Origin: Mesorhizobium sp. SOD10
GTDB taxonomy: Bacteria; Pseudomonadota; Alphaproteobacteria; Rhizobiales; Rhizobiaceae
Direction of reading: 5' to 3'
NCBI GenBank assembly: GCA_000824805.1
Contig: CCNA01000060.1
Location: 281,537-345,536, forward strand
Length of the DNA stretch: 64,000 bases
Position 1 is the first letter of the stretch. Each line of letters opens with the position of its first letter. This document shows, one piece after another, positions 1 through 9,808 of the stretch. The translations under genes were made by a program, and so were the position numbers. Under the pieces are notes generated by a model. The model was not told where the DNA came from, did not search any database, and saw only the letters and a program-made list of their open reading frames with translations.

Positions 1-624
1 CGACAGGATTTCCATGTCCAGCGGCATTTGCGGACGCCAAACGTCGAGCAGGAGAGCGACGCGGGGCTGATCCGAGTTGTTCATGACTTCGTGCTCGAAC
101 GTGTCGTCCCAGAGCATGCACTCGCCGTCGGCGATGCGCCTTTCCTCGTGATTGATCATCATGATCGTCGCCGGACGGCCGTCCGGCTGCTTCGGGATGA
201 CCAGGCCGAGATGGAACCGCATGATGCCGCGAAAGGGTCCGCGGTGCGGCGGGATGTGCTTGCGCGGGGCGAGGAACGAGACGGCCGCCGATTTGACCTC
301 GGGGCACTCCGTGAGCAGCCGGCTCAGCACCGGCATGCGCGCGAGATTCTCCGGCACCGTCATGTCATAGGCCTTGAGCACGAACATGCGCCAGTCGAGA
401 CCGTCATTGGCCGATATATCGGCCTGCTCCGGCATGATGTCGTGGAAGCGTGGCGCGCTGTTCAGCTTCGCCGCCAGCGCCTCGTCGCGGATATCTTGCC
501 AAGCGGCGCTGAACTTCGCGGCATTGGGAAAATGCGTGCCGGCATCAAGAATGGCCGGTGCATCTATGCGCTTTTCATAGATACGGCGAACCAGATTGGT
601 TCCGAGATCGTAGGCGCCTGACAT
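1..624 (-). CDS. Aspartyl/asparaginyl beta-hydroxylase family protein, 3' end cut by window edge
   Basis: The minus-strand frame runs open from an ATG at 622-624 to base 1, giving 208 residues without a stop. The protein begins MSGAYDLGTNLVRRIYEKR and carries RKHIPPHRGPFRG and, later, DTFEHEVMNNSDQPR, which fit the two iron-binding histidines of the aspartyl/asparaginyl beta-hydroxylase fold (LpxO and related enzymes, Fe(II)/2-oxoglutarate dependent). Related enzymes hydroxylate lipid A acyl chains or protein side chains; the substrate here cannot be read from sequence. It lies 53 bases after the outer-membrane factor gene on the same strand, so it could be the last gene of the efflux operon. 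The family is well supported; the role is not. Confidence 0.85.
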   Translation of the reverse strand, partial: MSGAYDLGTNLVRRIYEKRIDAPAILDAGTHFPNAAKFSAAWQDIRDEALAAKLNSAPRFHDIMPEQADISANDGLDWRMFVLKAYDMTVPENLARMPVLSRLLTECPEVKSAAVSFLAPRKHIPPHRGPFRGIMRFHLGLVIPKQPDGRPATIMMINHEERRIADGECMLWDDTFEHEVMNNSDQPRVALLLDVWRPQMPLDMEILS

Positions 625-677
625 CTCATTACCTCAACGAGGCTGTTATATAGTGGGATATTGTTTGCGGCCATGGC

Positions 678-2225
678 TCACGGAGATTTGTACGGGCCGT
701 CAACAGGCGGATAAACATCGTGCACATTGTCTCGTCGGGCCTTCGATGCCAGTCGCGGCCCGGTGCCGACATCGATGATTTCGGGCCTGGCGGTGTCAAT
801 CGCGCCGTCCCAGCCGCCGCCAAGCGCCTTGTTGAGGGCAATGTAGTCGGCGGCGATCGAGACGCGGCTTTGCAGGACGGAATCGTCGGCGGAATAGGCT
901 GACCGTTCGGCATCGAGCACGTCGAGAAGGCTGGTCTCGCCAGCCTTGTAGAGCGTTCTTTCTAGGCGCGCGGCATCGCCATAGGACTTGGCCGAGGAGG
1001 CGAGCTTGCCGTTTCTGATGCGCTCCTGCGACAGCGAAACCGTGGCGTTCTCCACGTCCTCCAGCGCCGTGAGCACGGCGGCCTTGTAGGCGACGAAATA
1101 CTGGTCGCGCTGAGCCTTGGCGACGTCGACGGCCGCCTGCAACCGGCCGCCATTGAACAATGGCACGCTGAGCGTCGGACCAAAGGACCAGCCGATGGTG
1201 GAGTTCTTGCCGAGATCGCCGAGCTTGAGGGCGGTGGTGCTGATGTCGCCGGTCAGGCTGACGCTCGGATAGCGCGCCGCCTCGGCCTGGCCGATCTTGG
1301 CGGTGGACTGCGCATATTGACGCTCGGCCATGCGCACGTCCGGGCGGGTGAGCAGAATGTCGGCCGGGATACCGGTCGGGATCGGCAGGCGTGGCGCCGG
1401 GATCGGCTTCACGCGCCTCAGGCGTTCGTTGAGTGCCGCCGGCGGCCGCCCGGTCAGCACGGAAAGGCGATGCACGGCTTCGGCATAGCTTGCTTCCAGG
1501 CTCGGGAGGCCGGCTTCCGTACCGCTGGCCTGTCCTTCCGCCTTGGCGACATCCGCCGCGGTCGCCGAGCCGGCCAGAGCCATCGTGCGGGTGAGTTGAG
1601 CGGTCTGCCGCTGCGACGCGGCGGAGCGCCGGGCAAGCGCTATACGCGCTTGGTAGCCGCGCGCCTGGACATAGTTCGAGGTCACATCGCCAACCAGCGT
1701 GAGAAGGGTCGAACGCAGCTCCTCCTCGGAAGCGTCCAGCCCATAGCTCGCCGCCTCGACACCCCTGCGGTTGGCGCCGAAGAGGTCGAGTTCCCAGCTG
1801 GAATCGAAACCCGCCTGATACTGGCTATAGGTCTCGCTGGATGTGGTGCCGGCGGTGGTGGCCGAAACTTTGTTGCGGGTGGCCGAGGCAGATCCGTCGG
1901 CGGAGGGGAGCAACGCGCCCACCGATTGGCGATAGCTCGCCCGCGCCTCGCGGATCTTGGCCTTGGCGCTTGCCACATCGAGATTGCCGGCAACCGCTTC
2001 CTCGACGAGCGCGTTGAGCTCGGGATCGCGCAGGCGCTGCCACCATTTGGACAATTGCGCCGGTCTCGCCGGTTTCGCCGCCTTGTGCCCGCTCCAACTC
2101 GCCGGCATCGCCAGCAGAGGCTTCTGGTAATCCGGACCGACGACGCATCCCGAGAGCAGGACAGCGGCAAACGCGGGCAAAAAGAGCCCTTTCGCGGTCG
2201 CGAGACCGCGTTCAAAATCAAACAT
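678..2225 (-). CDS. RND efflux outer-membrane lipoprotein (NodT/OprM family)
   Basis: 515 residues, the usual length for TolC-like outer-membrane factors. The N-terminus is a lipoprotein signal ending LLSGC (Cys about residue 27) followed by VVGPDYQKP, the standard start of NodT/OprM proteins. Two repeated outer-membrane-efflux halves follow, rich in Ala/Gln coiled-coil segments; the second holds the family motif ILLTRPDV. It should form the trimeric channel that completes the tripartite pumps encoded upstream. It starts 13 bases after the second RND pump gene and is the only outer-membrane factor of the operon, so both pumps may share it (inference). Confidence 0.93.
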   Translation of the reverse strand: MFDFERGLATAKGLFLPAFAAVLLSGCVVGPDYQKPLLAMPASWSGHKAAKPARPAQLSKWWQRLRDPELNALVEEAVAGNLDVASAKAKIREARASYRQSVGALLPSADGSASATRNKVSATTAGTTSSETYSQYQAGFDSSWELDLFGANRRGVEAASYGLDASEEELRSTLLTLVGDVTSNYVQARGYQARIALARRSAASQRQTAQLTRTMALAGSATAADVAKAEGQASGTEAGLPSLEASYAEAVHRLSVLTGRPPAALNERLRRVKPIPAPRLPIPTGIPADILLTRPDVRMAERQYAQSTAKIGQAEAARYPSVSLTGDISTTALKLGDLGKNSTIGWSFGPTLSVPLFNGGRLQAAVDVAKAQRDQYFVAYKAAVLTALEDVENATVSLSQERIRNGKLASSAKSYGDAARLERTLYKAGETSLLDVLDAERSAYSADDSVLQSRVSIAADYIALNKALGGGWDGAIDTARPEIIDVGTGPRLASKARRDNVHDVYPPVDGPYKSP

Positions 2226-2238
2226 TTGAGGGAACCCT

Positions 2239-5200
2239 TTATTCCTGAGTGGCTGTGGCTTGTGTCCCGCCCGTATCCTGCTTGGCCGCCCTGCCTTTGA
2301 AGATCCGGCGCACCGTGACGAACAACAGCGGCACCAGAAAGACGCCGATCACGGTCGCCGCGATCATGCCGCCCATGACGCCGATGCCGACCGAGTTCTG
2401 CGCGCCGGAGCCCGCGCCGCTGGCGATCGCAAGCGGCGTGACGCCGAGGATGAAGGCCAGCGACGTCATCAGGATTGGCCGCAGGCGTTGCCGCGCCGCT
2501 TCCAGTGTCGCTTCGACCAGTCCCATGCCAGCCGACTGTCGCTCGATGGCGAACTCGACGATGAGGATGGCGTTCTTGGCCGCGAGACCGATCGTGGTAA
2601 GCAGACCGACCTTGAAATAGACGTCGTTAGTCTGGCCGAAGAGAGTGGCCGCCGCCAGCGCGCCGAATATGCCGATCGGCACCGACAGCATGACGGCGAA
2701 CGGGATCGACCAGCTTTCATAGAGCGCCGCAAGGCAGAGGAACACGACCAGCGCCGAAATCGCGTAGAGCGACATCGCCTGGTTGCCGGAAAGCCGCTCC
2801 TGGTGCGAGAGCCCGGTCCATTCATGCGAATATCCGGCCGGCAGTTGGGCGACCAGCCTGTCGATCTCGTCCATGGCCGCGCCCGAGCTTTGGCCGGCGG
2901 CCGCGGCGCCCTGGATCTCGACCGCGGCCGAGCCGTTGTAGCGTTCGAGGCGGGGCGATCCGTAGGTCCAGTGGCTGGAGGCGAAGGCCGAGAACGGCAC
3001 CATGGCGCCGCCGGAGTTGCGGACCTGCCACTTGTCGAGATCTTCCGGCTGCATGCGGAAATCCGGGTCCGACTGAAGATAGACCGGTTTCACCCGGCCG
3101 CGATCGATGAAGTCGTTGACGTAGTCGCTGCCCCAGGCGGTCGACAGCGTGTTGTTGATGTCGGCGAGGCTGATGCCGAGCGCGCTGGCCTTTTCCTGGT
3201 CGATATCGACCGAGAATTGCGGCTGGTCCTCCTGGCCGTTGGGGCGGGTGTTGGCGAGCAGCGGGCTCTTCGCGGCCAAGCCCAGAAGCTGGTTGCGCGT
3301 CTGGATCAGCGCCTCGTGGCCGGCGCCGTTGACGTCCTGCAGGTAGAAATCGAAGCCGTTGGTGTTGCCGAAACCCTGGATGGCGGGCGGGGCGAGCGCG
3401 AAGACCTGGGCGTCCCTGATCCTGGAGAAGGCGCCCACGGCGCGGCCGGCCACCGCCGACGCGGCGAGCGCCGGCGTCTTGCGCTGGTCGAAATCCTTCA
3501 GCCGCACGAAAGCGATGCCGACATTCTGTCCGGCGCCGCCGAAGCCGAAGCCGGAAGCGGTGAACACGCCTTCGACAGCATCCTTCTCTTCGTTGAGATA
3601 GTGGTCGGTCACCTTGGCGAGCACGCGCTCGGTGCGATCCTGCGTCGCGCCGACAGGCAGCGAGGCGCTGGTGATCAGGATGCCCTGATCCTCATCCGGG
3701 AGGAACGAGCTCGGCAGCCGGGCGAACATCCAGCCCATGGCGATGACGATGGCCAGAAACACGGCGAGGAAGCGCCACGACCGGTTGATGATACCATGCG
3801 AGCCGTCGCGATAGGCGATCGTGCCGCGGTCGAAGAGGCGATTGAACCAGCCGAACGGCCCCTTCTGCGTCGCATGGTTCTTTGGCGCGCGCAGAATGGT
3901 GGCGCAGAGCGCCGGGGTCAGGACCAGCGCCACCAGCACCGAGAGCACCATGGCCGAGACGATGGTGACCGAGAATTGCCGGTAGATGATGCCGGTAGAG
4001 CCGCCGAAGAAAGCCATCGGCACGAACACGGCCGACAGCACGGTGGCGATGCCGATCAGCGCGCCGGTGATCTCGTTCATCGATTTGCGCGTCGCCTCTT
4101 TCGGCGGCAGGCCTTCCTCATGCATGACGCGTTCGACATTCTCGACCACGACGATGGCGTCGTCGACGAGCAGGCCGATGGCCAAAACCATGGCGAACAT
4201 GGTGAGCGTGTTGATCGAATAGCCGAAGAAGGAGAGCACGCCGAACGTGCCGAGCAGCACCACCGGCACCGCGATCGTCGGGATGATGGTGGCGCGCAGG
4301 TTCTGCAGGAAAAGCAGCATCACCAGGAACACCAGCACGATCGCTTCGGCCAGCGTCTTCACCACTTCCTCGATCGACAGGCGAACGAAGGGCGAGGTGT
4401 CGTACGGGTAGACGACCTCGACGCCTTGCGGGAAAGTCGAGCTCAGGCGGTTGATGGTCGCGCGCACCGCCTCGGCGGTGCTGATGGCGTTGGCGCCGGT
4501 GGCCAGGTTGACGGCGACGCCGGCGGCCGGCTTGCCGTTGTAATGGGCTTGGGTGGTGTAGCTTTCGGCGCCGATCTCGACCTTGGCGACATCGTTGAGG
4601 CGTACCAGCGAGCCGTCGGTGTTGCTCTTGAGGATGATGTTGCGGAACTGCTCGGCGGTCTGCAGCCGGCTCTTGGCCGTCACCGTGGCGTTGAGCTGCT
4701 GGCCCTTGCGCGCCGGCAGGCCGCCGAGCTGGCCGGCCGAAACCTGCGTGTTCTGCGCCTCGATCGCAGTGGCGACATCGCTCGGCATCAGCGCGTATTG
4801 CGCCAGTTTGTCGGGATCGAGCCAGATGCGCATGGCGTAGCCGGAGCCGAAGAGCTGCGTCGAGCCGACGCCTTCGACGCGCTTCAGCGTGTCGTTGATG
4901 GTGGAGTCGACATAGTCGGCGAGGTCGGTCGAGTTCATCTTGCCGTCGGTGGAGACGAAGCCGATGACCATCAGGAAGCCGGTCGAGGATTTGGAGACCG
5001 TGATGCCGTTGCTCTGGACGACCTGCGGCAGCTGCGACTGAACCAGTTGCAGCTTGTTCTGCGTCTGCACCTGCGCGGTATCGGGATTGGCGGCGCTGGT
5101 GAAGGTCAGCGTGATTGAGGCCTGGCCGGTCGAGGTCGAGGTCGCGGTCATGTAGTCTAGATTGTCGATGCCGGTCATGCCCTGCTCGATGACCTTGGTC

Positions 5201-5382
5201 ACCGAGTTCTCCACCGTCTGGGCATCGGCGCCGGGATAGGTGGCGCTGATATTGACCGTGGTGGGAGCGATTTGGGGATATTGCGAGATCGGCAGCGTTT
5301 GCAGTGCCAGCAACCCGCCCAGCATGATCACGATCGCGATTACCCAGGCGAAGATCGGCCGGTTGATGAAGAAAGCCGACAT
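2239..5382 (-). CDS. RND efflux pump permease, HAE1 family (AcrB-like), pump 2
   Basis: 1047 residues, full length for AcrB/MexB-type hydrophobe/amphiphile pumps. It starts MSAFFINRPIFAWVIAI, typical of HAE1 inner-membrane permeases. The TM4 motif GLLVDDAIVVVENV supplies the paired aspartates of the proton relay, and two large periplasmic loops lie after TM1 and TM7. Residues such as GFGNTNGFDFYLQD in the second loop are characteristic of the AcrB branch. The protein exchanges protons for exported drugs or other amphiphiles. The gene starts three bases after the stop of its adaptor gene. Substrate range cannot be predicted. Confidence 0.96.
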   Translation of the reverse strand: MSAFFINRPIFAWVIAIVIMLGGLLALQTLPISQYPQIAPTTVNISATYPGADAQTVENSVTKVIEQGMTGIDNLDYMTATSTSTGQASITLTFTSAANPDTAQVQTQNKLQLVQSQLPQVVQSNGITVSKSSTGFLMVIGFVSTDGKMNSTDLADYVDSTINDTLKRVEGVGSTQLFGSGYAMRIWLDPDKLAQYALMPSDVATAIEAQNTQVSAGQLGGLPARKGQQLNATVTAKSRLQTAEQFRNIILKSNTDGSLVRLNDVAKVEIGAESYTTQAHYNGKPAAGVAVNLATGANAISTAEAVRATINRLSSTFPQGVEVVYPYDTSPFVRLSIEEVVKTLAEAIVLVFLVMLLFLQNLRATIIPTIAVPVVLLGTFGVLSFFGYSINTLTMFAMVLAIGLLVDDAIVVVENVERVMHEEGLPPKEATRKSMNEITGALIGIATVLSAVFVPMAFFGGSTGIIYRQFSVTIVSAMVLSVLVALVLTPALCATILRAPKNHATQKGPFGWFNRLFDRGTIAYRDGSHGIINRSWRFLAVFLAIVIAMGWMFARLPSSFLPDEDQGILITSASLPVGATQDRTERVLAKVTDHYLNEEKDAVEGVFTASGFGFGGAGQNVGIAFVRLKDFDQRKTPALAASAVAGRAVGAFSRIRDAQVFALAPPAIQGFGNTNGFDFYLQDVNGAGHEALIQTRNQLLGLAAKSPLLANTRPNGQEDQPQFSVDIDQEKASALGISLADINNTLSTAWGSDYVNDFIDRGRVKPVYLQSDPDFRMQPEDLDKWQVRNSGGAMVPFSAFASSHWTYGSPRLERYNGSAAVEIQGAAAAGQSSGAAMDEIDRLVAQLPAGYSHEWTGLSHQERLSGNQAMSLYAISALVVFLCLAALYESWSIPFAVMLSVPIGIFGALAAATLFGQTNDVYFKVGLLTTIGLAAKNAILIVEFAIERQSAGMGLVEATLEAARQRLRPILMTSLAFILGVTPLAIASGAGSGAQNSVGIGVMGGMIAATVIGVFLVPLLFVTVRRIFKGRAAKQDTGGTQATATQE

Positions 5383-5385
5383 TGC

Positions 5386-6678
5386 TCAGTTCCCGGTTGC
5401 GCCAGAGGCGGGCTGTTTTGCGGCGCCGGCGGCATTGCCGCCGGCTGGCGCCGCCGAGGCGGAGCTTTGCTCGCGATCCTTGATCTCGCCGGTCGTTTCG
5501 TCGATCGTCACTTCGACCGCTGTCGCGTCGCCGCCGGCGCGCACCAGCTGCAGGCCCTCGACGATGACGCGGTCGCCGTCGCCGACGCCGGAATCCACCA
5601 GCCAGTTGTTGCCGACACTGTTGCGCACGCTCAGCGTTCGCTGCTCGACCTTGCCCTGGGCATTGACCACCATGGCCGTCGCCTGGCCCTTGGGGTCGCG
5701 GGTGACGCCGCGCTGCGGCACGAGGAAGCTGTTTTGCGCAACGCCTTCCTCGACGATGGCGCGCACATACATGCCGGGCAGGAGCAGGCGGTCGGGATTG
5801 GGGAACTGGGCTCTAAGCGCGAAGGTGCCGGTCGACTGGTCGACATTGGCGCCGGCGAATTCCAGCTTGCCGTTCTGCGCGTAGATGGTGCCGTTGTCGA
5901 GCTTCAGCTTGACGCTGACATTGGTCCCGCTGAATTTCAGCCGGCCTTCGTTGATCGCCTGGCGCAGATTGAGCAGGTTGGTGCTGGACTGCGTGACGTC
6001 GACATTGATCGGGTCGAGCGAGCGAATGGTGGTCAGCACCGTTTCCTGGTTGGCCGTGACCAGCGCGCCCGGCGTCAATGTCGATTTGTCGATCCGGCCG
6101 GCGATCGGCGCGGTGATCGAGGTGCGGTCGAGGCTGATCTTCGCGGTCTCGACGCTGGCCTTGGCCGATGCGACATCGGCCTGGGCCTGCGCCAGCGTCG
6201 CGGCGGCATCGTCGTAATCCTGCTTCGAGACCACGTTCTGCTTCAGCAGCCCGGAATAACGGTCGAACTTCGCCTGCGCGGTGGGCACCGCGGCTTCCGC
6301 CTTCTGCTGCGCGGCGACGGCGCTGTCATAGGCGGCCTGATAGCTCGCCGGATCGATGAGGTAGAGCGGCTGTCCCGCCACCACCTCGGCGCCTTCCTGG
6401 AACAGGCGCTGCTGGATGATGCCATCGACCTGCGGGCGCACCTCTGCGACGAGCGAGGCGGCGGTGCGGCCGGGCAGCTCGGCGGTGATCGCAACCGACT
6501 GCGGGTGCAGCGTGACGACGCCGACCTCGGGCCGCCCAACGCCACCCATGCCGGGCGGCACCTGGCTCTTTTCCTGCGAGCAGGCCGCCAGGAGCAGGGC
6601 AGCGCACAACATTCCGGCCCAGGAGGAAAGCTGGCGCGGCCTTGAACGCAGAAAGGATTGATTAGATTGCATGGGCAT
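5386..6678 (-). CDS. RND efflux periplasmic adaptor (AcrA/MexA-like lipoprotein), adaptor 2
   Basis: 430 residues with a lipoprotein signal ending LLLAAC (Cys about residue 33), then the adaptor order: beta-barrel strand, lipoyl half, alpha-hairpin, second lipoyl half (SITAPIAGRIDKS) and membrane-proximal domain. The C-terminus is a low-complexity Ala/Gly/Ser tail. It bridges the AcrB-like pump encoded three bases downstream to the outer-membrane factor. Its start overlaps the end of the preceding pump gene by 17 bases, which suggests translational coupling. An alternative start two codons later (MQSNQSF) is equally possible. Confidence 0.93.
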   Translation of the reverse strand: MPMQSNQSFLRSRPRQLSSWAGMLCAALLLAACSQEKSQVPPGMGGVGRPEVGVVTLHPQSVAITAELPGRTAASLVAEVRPQVDGIIQQRLFQEGAEVVAGQPLYLIDPASYQAAYDSAVAAQQKAEAAVPTAQAKFDRYSGLLKQNVVSKQDYDDAAATLAQAQADVASAKASVETAKISLDRTSITAPIAGRIDKSTLTPGALVTANQETVLTTIRSLDPINVDVTQSSTNLLNLRQAINEGRLKFSGTNVSVKLKLDNGTIYAQNGKLEFAGANVDQSTGTFALRAQFPNPDRLLLPGMYVRAIVEEGVAQNSFLVPQRGVTRDPKGQATAMVVNAQGKVEQRTLSVRNSVGNNWLVDSGVGDGDRVIVEGLQLVRAGGDATAVEVTIDETTGEIKDREQSSASAAPAGGNAAGAAKQPASGATGN

Positions 6679-9600
6679 TGTCTGAAACTTTCCCCGGAAT
6701 TGCAGTTACGGCGCGGCTATCGGCGCGAGGTCCGTCGACCAATAGCTTGCCCAGATGTCGGGCAAGGAACCGCTGGATGTCGTCCATGAAAGTGTAAACG
6801 ACCGGCACGTAGACGAGGCTGAGCACGGTCGAGGAGATGAGCCCGCCGATCACAGCGATCGCCATCGGCGCACGCGTCTCGGCGTCGGCGCCGATGCCAA
6901 GCGCGATCGGCAGCATGCCGGCGCCCATGGCGATCGACGTCATGACGATGGGCCTGGCCCGCTTGCGGGCAGCGTCGAGCAGTGCCTCGAAGCGGCTCAT
7001 GCCATGCCCCTTCTCGGCGACCAGAGCATATTCGACAAGCAGGATCGAGTTCTTGGCCGCGATGCCCATCAGCATCAGTATGCCGATCAACGGCGAGATG
7101 CCAAGCGTCTTGCCGGTAATGAGCAGGAAACCAAGCGCGCCGCCGACCGAGAGCGGCAATGCGACCAGGATGGTCACCGGCTGCACGAAGCTGCGGAAGA
7201 GCAGCACCAGCGTCAGGTACATCAGGATGATGCCCGCGGCTATTGCGGTCGCGAAACCGGAAAACAGCTCCTGCATGCGCTGGGCATCGCCGCGTGCCAG
7301 CTCATGCACGCCGGCCGGAAGGTTGCGCATCGCGGGCAGGGCGCGGATGGCTTCGGTCGCCTGGCCGAGCGTCAGACCCGAAAGATCGGCTTCGACCGTG
7401 GCGCTGCGGCTTCTGTCGACACGCGTGATGCTGTTGGGGCCGGCGTTGAAGCCGATATCGGCGACGGCGCCAAGCGGAACCACGCCCTTGGTGCCCGTCA
7501 GCGGCAGCATGGCGAGCTTTGCCGGATCATCGATGGCACCGTCGGGCACGGTGACGATGATCGAGACCTGACGGTCACCGAGATTAAATTTCGCCAGGCT
7601 GGTGTCGGTGTCGCCGATGGTGGCGATCTTGACCGTTGCGGCGATCTCGGTCGGCGTGACGCCGAGCTCGGCCGCCTTGGCGCTGTCGGGCCGCACGATA
7701 AGCTCGGGCTTGGTGGTGGCCGCGGTCGACGTCGGATTGATCAGCCCGGGAACCGATTTCATCCCGCCAATCAGCGCATCGCTCGCCTTTTCGAGGGCTT
7801 CGCCGTCGTCGCCGACCAGCGTGATCGAGACCTTGGCGCCGGAGAAGCCGTCTGCGCCGAACTGGATGCGGGCGCCTGGGATGTCGTTGAGCTTCGGCGA
7901 AGCCTCGGCCTCGAATTGCTGCTGGCTCGTCGTCCGCTTGGCGCGCGGCTTCAGGTTGACCGTGACGGTCGCGGTCCGCACTTCAGCCGAGCTCGAACTT
8001 TGGTTCGGCCCTCCGCCCGACGAGGCGGCCGTGCCGATCGTGGCAAACACGCTGTCGACGGCCGGCTCCCTCTCCAGCCTTTTGGTGATGTCCTGCACCA
8101 CCGCGGCGGTCTGCTCGATCGTCGAGCCGGGCTGCAGCTCGACCGAGATCATCGAGCGGCCGCGATCCGCCGCCGCCATGAACTCAGTCGGCAAGTGTGT
8201 CGCCAGCATCATCGAGCCGGCGAAGAAGGCGATGCCGGCAGCAAGCGTGATCCAGCGGTGGTCGAGCGCCTTGCGCAGCAGCCAGAGATAGGTCGGCACC
8301 CAAGCGGGCGTGTCATCCTCGTCCTGGCCGCCGGCGCGCACCAGATAGGCGCCCATCAGCGGGGTGAGCATGCGCGCCACCAGCAGCGAGAACAGCACCG
8401 ACACGCAGACGGCCACGGCGAAGGAGAAGAAGAACTTGCCGGGAATGCCGGACATGAAAGCCACCGGAAGGAAAACGGCGACGATGGTGGCGGTCGTCGC
8501 CACCACCGCCAAGCCGATCTCATCCGCGGCTTCGATCGCCGCCCGGTAGGCGCTGACGCCGGTCTGGCGCATGTGGCGCACAATGTTCTCGATCTCGACG
8601 ATGGCGTCGTCGACGAGGATGCCGACGACCAGCGACAGCGCCAGCAGGGTGATGTTGTTGAGCGAGATGTCGAAGGCCGCCATCACCGCGAAGGTCGGGA
8701 TCAGCGACAGCGGCATCGCCACCGCCGACACCAGCGTTGCCCTGATGTCGCGCAGGAACAGCCAGACCACGCCGACGGCGAGCAGCGCGCCCAGCCATAG
8801 AGCTTCGAGGGCGGCGTCATAGCTTTCCTGGACGAAGCCGGATGAGGAGGTGACTTCGGTGAATTTCGCCCTCGTGGTCTTGGCGCCCATGTCGGCGATC
8901 GCGGCGCGAGCGGCCTTGACCACGTCGATCTCGCTCGAGCCTACCGATCTGCAGACATTGAAGGCGACGACCTGCCTGCCGTCGAGATAGGCGGCCTGGC
9001 GGGGCTTTTCCCAGCTGTCGACGACGGTGCCGAGGTCGGAGAGCTTGACATCGCCGGCACCGCTCAGCGCGATGCGGGTATCGGCCAGCGCCTCGACGGT
9101 CGTGGCGCTGGCGAGCGTGCGCACCGACTGCTCCTGGCCGCCGATATTGGCGCGGCCGCCGGGCTGGTTGACGTTGTTGGAGGCCAGCGTCTGGCTGACA
9201 TCGCCAGCGCTGATGCCGAGAGCGGCGAGCCGATCGGTGTCGAGCTCGACGCGGACGACGCGGTCGACGCCGCCGGAACGGGTGATCTTGGAGACGCCGT
9301 CGACACCGAGCAGGACCTTGGCGACGTCATTGTCGATGTACCAGCTCAGCGCGTCGGGCGACATGGTCGGCGCCTCGACGACGAAGGTCAGCACCGAATT
9401 GCCGGTTGCGTTGACCTTCGCCACGACCGGCGTCTGGGCAGCGGCCGGCAGGCTGGACTGCACGCCGGACACCGCGTTGCGGACATCGTTGGTAGCGGTC
9501 TCCGGATCGGTGCCGAGGGTGAACTCGACAGTGGTGACGGACGAGCCTTCGCTGATCGAGGTCGAGACGTCGTCGACGCCTTCAAGGGTCGCGACGGCGT

Positions 9601-9808
9601 TCTCGATGACGCGCGCCACCTGGACTTCCATTTCGCTCGGCGCCGCGCCCGGCTGCGCCACCGTGACGGTGACGGTCGGCAGGTCGATGTCGGGCATGTT
9701 GTTGGTGCGCAACTGCATGAACCCATAGACGCCGGCGATCGCAAGCGACAGGAACAGCACGATGGTCGGAACCGGATTGCGGATCGACCAGGAGGAGATG
9801 GCGTTCAT
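6662..9808 (-). CDS. RND efflux pump permease (MdtB/MexF-like), pump 1
   Basis: 1048 residues with the full twelve-helix RND layout. It begins MNAISSWSIRNPVPTIVLF; the TM4 proton-relay motif is GILVDDAIVEIENIVRH. The periplasmic loop differs clearly from pump 2 (for example NQPGGRANIGGQEQSVRT), so this is not a recent duplicate but a second type of RND pump in the same operon. Its start overlaps the stop of adaptor 1 by four bases and its 3' end overlaps adaptor 2 by 17 bases. Substrates are unknown. Related two-pump systems are known (MdtBC), but there both permeases share one adaptor; here each permease has its own. Confidence 0.95.
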   Translation of the reverse strand: MNAISSWSIRNPVPTIVLFLSLAIAGVYGFMQLRTNNMPDIDLPTVTVTVAQPGAAPSEMEVQVARVIENAVATLEGVDDVSTSISEGSSVTTVEFTLGTDPETATNDVRNAVSGVQSSLPAAAQTPVVAKVNATGNSVLTFVVEAPTMSPDALSWYIDNDVAKVLLGVDGVSKITRSGGVDRVVRVELDTDRLAALGISAGDVSQTLASNNVNQPGGRANIGGQEQSVRTLASATTVEALADTRIALSGAGDVKLSDLGTVVDSWEKPRQAAYLDGRQVVAFNVCRSVGSSEIDVVKAARAAIADMGAKTTRAKFTEVTSSSGFVQESYDAALEALWLGALLAVGVVWLFLRDIRATLVSAVAMPLSLIPTFAVMAAFDISLNNITLLALSLVVGILVDDAIVEIENIVRHMRQTGVSAYRAAIEAADEIGLAVVATTATIVAVFLPVAFMSGIPGKFFFSFAVAVCVSVLFSLLVARMLTPLMGAYLVRAGGQDEDDTPAWVPTYLWLLRKALDHRWITLAAGIAFFAGSMMLATHLPTEFMAAADRGRSMISVELQPGSTIEQTAAVVQDITKRLEREPAVDSVFATIGTAASSGGGPNQSSSSAEVRTATVTVNLKPRAKRTTSQQQFEAEASPKLNDIPGARIQFGADGFSGAKVSITLVGDDGEALEKASDALIGGMKSVPGLINPTSTAATTKPELIVRPDSAKAAELGVTPTEIAATVKIATIGDTDTSLAKFNLGDRQVSIIVTVPDGAIDDPAKLAMLPLTGTKGVVPLGAVADIGFNAGPNSITRVDRSRSATVEADLSGLTLGQATEAIRALPAMRNLPAGVHELARGDAQRMQELFSGFATAIAAGIILMYLTLVLLFRSFVQPVTILVALPLSVGGALGFLLITGKTLGISPLIGILMLMGIAAKNSILLVEYALVAEKGHGMSRFEALLDAARKRARPIVMTSIAMGAGMLPIALGIGADAETRAPMAIAVIGGLISSTVLSLVYVPVVYTFMDDIQRFLARHLGKLLVDGPRADSRAVTAIPGKVSDNAHAI

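Noticed and set aside
2260..5118. A 952-codon open frame opposite the second RND pump
   Set aside because: Same third-position effect; its composition (Arg, His, Asp, Gln) is not that of a protein, and the opposite strand is a full AcrB-like gene.
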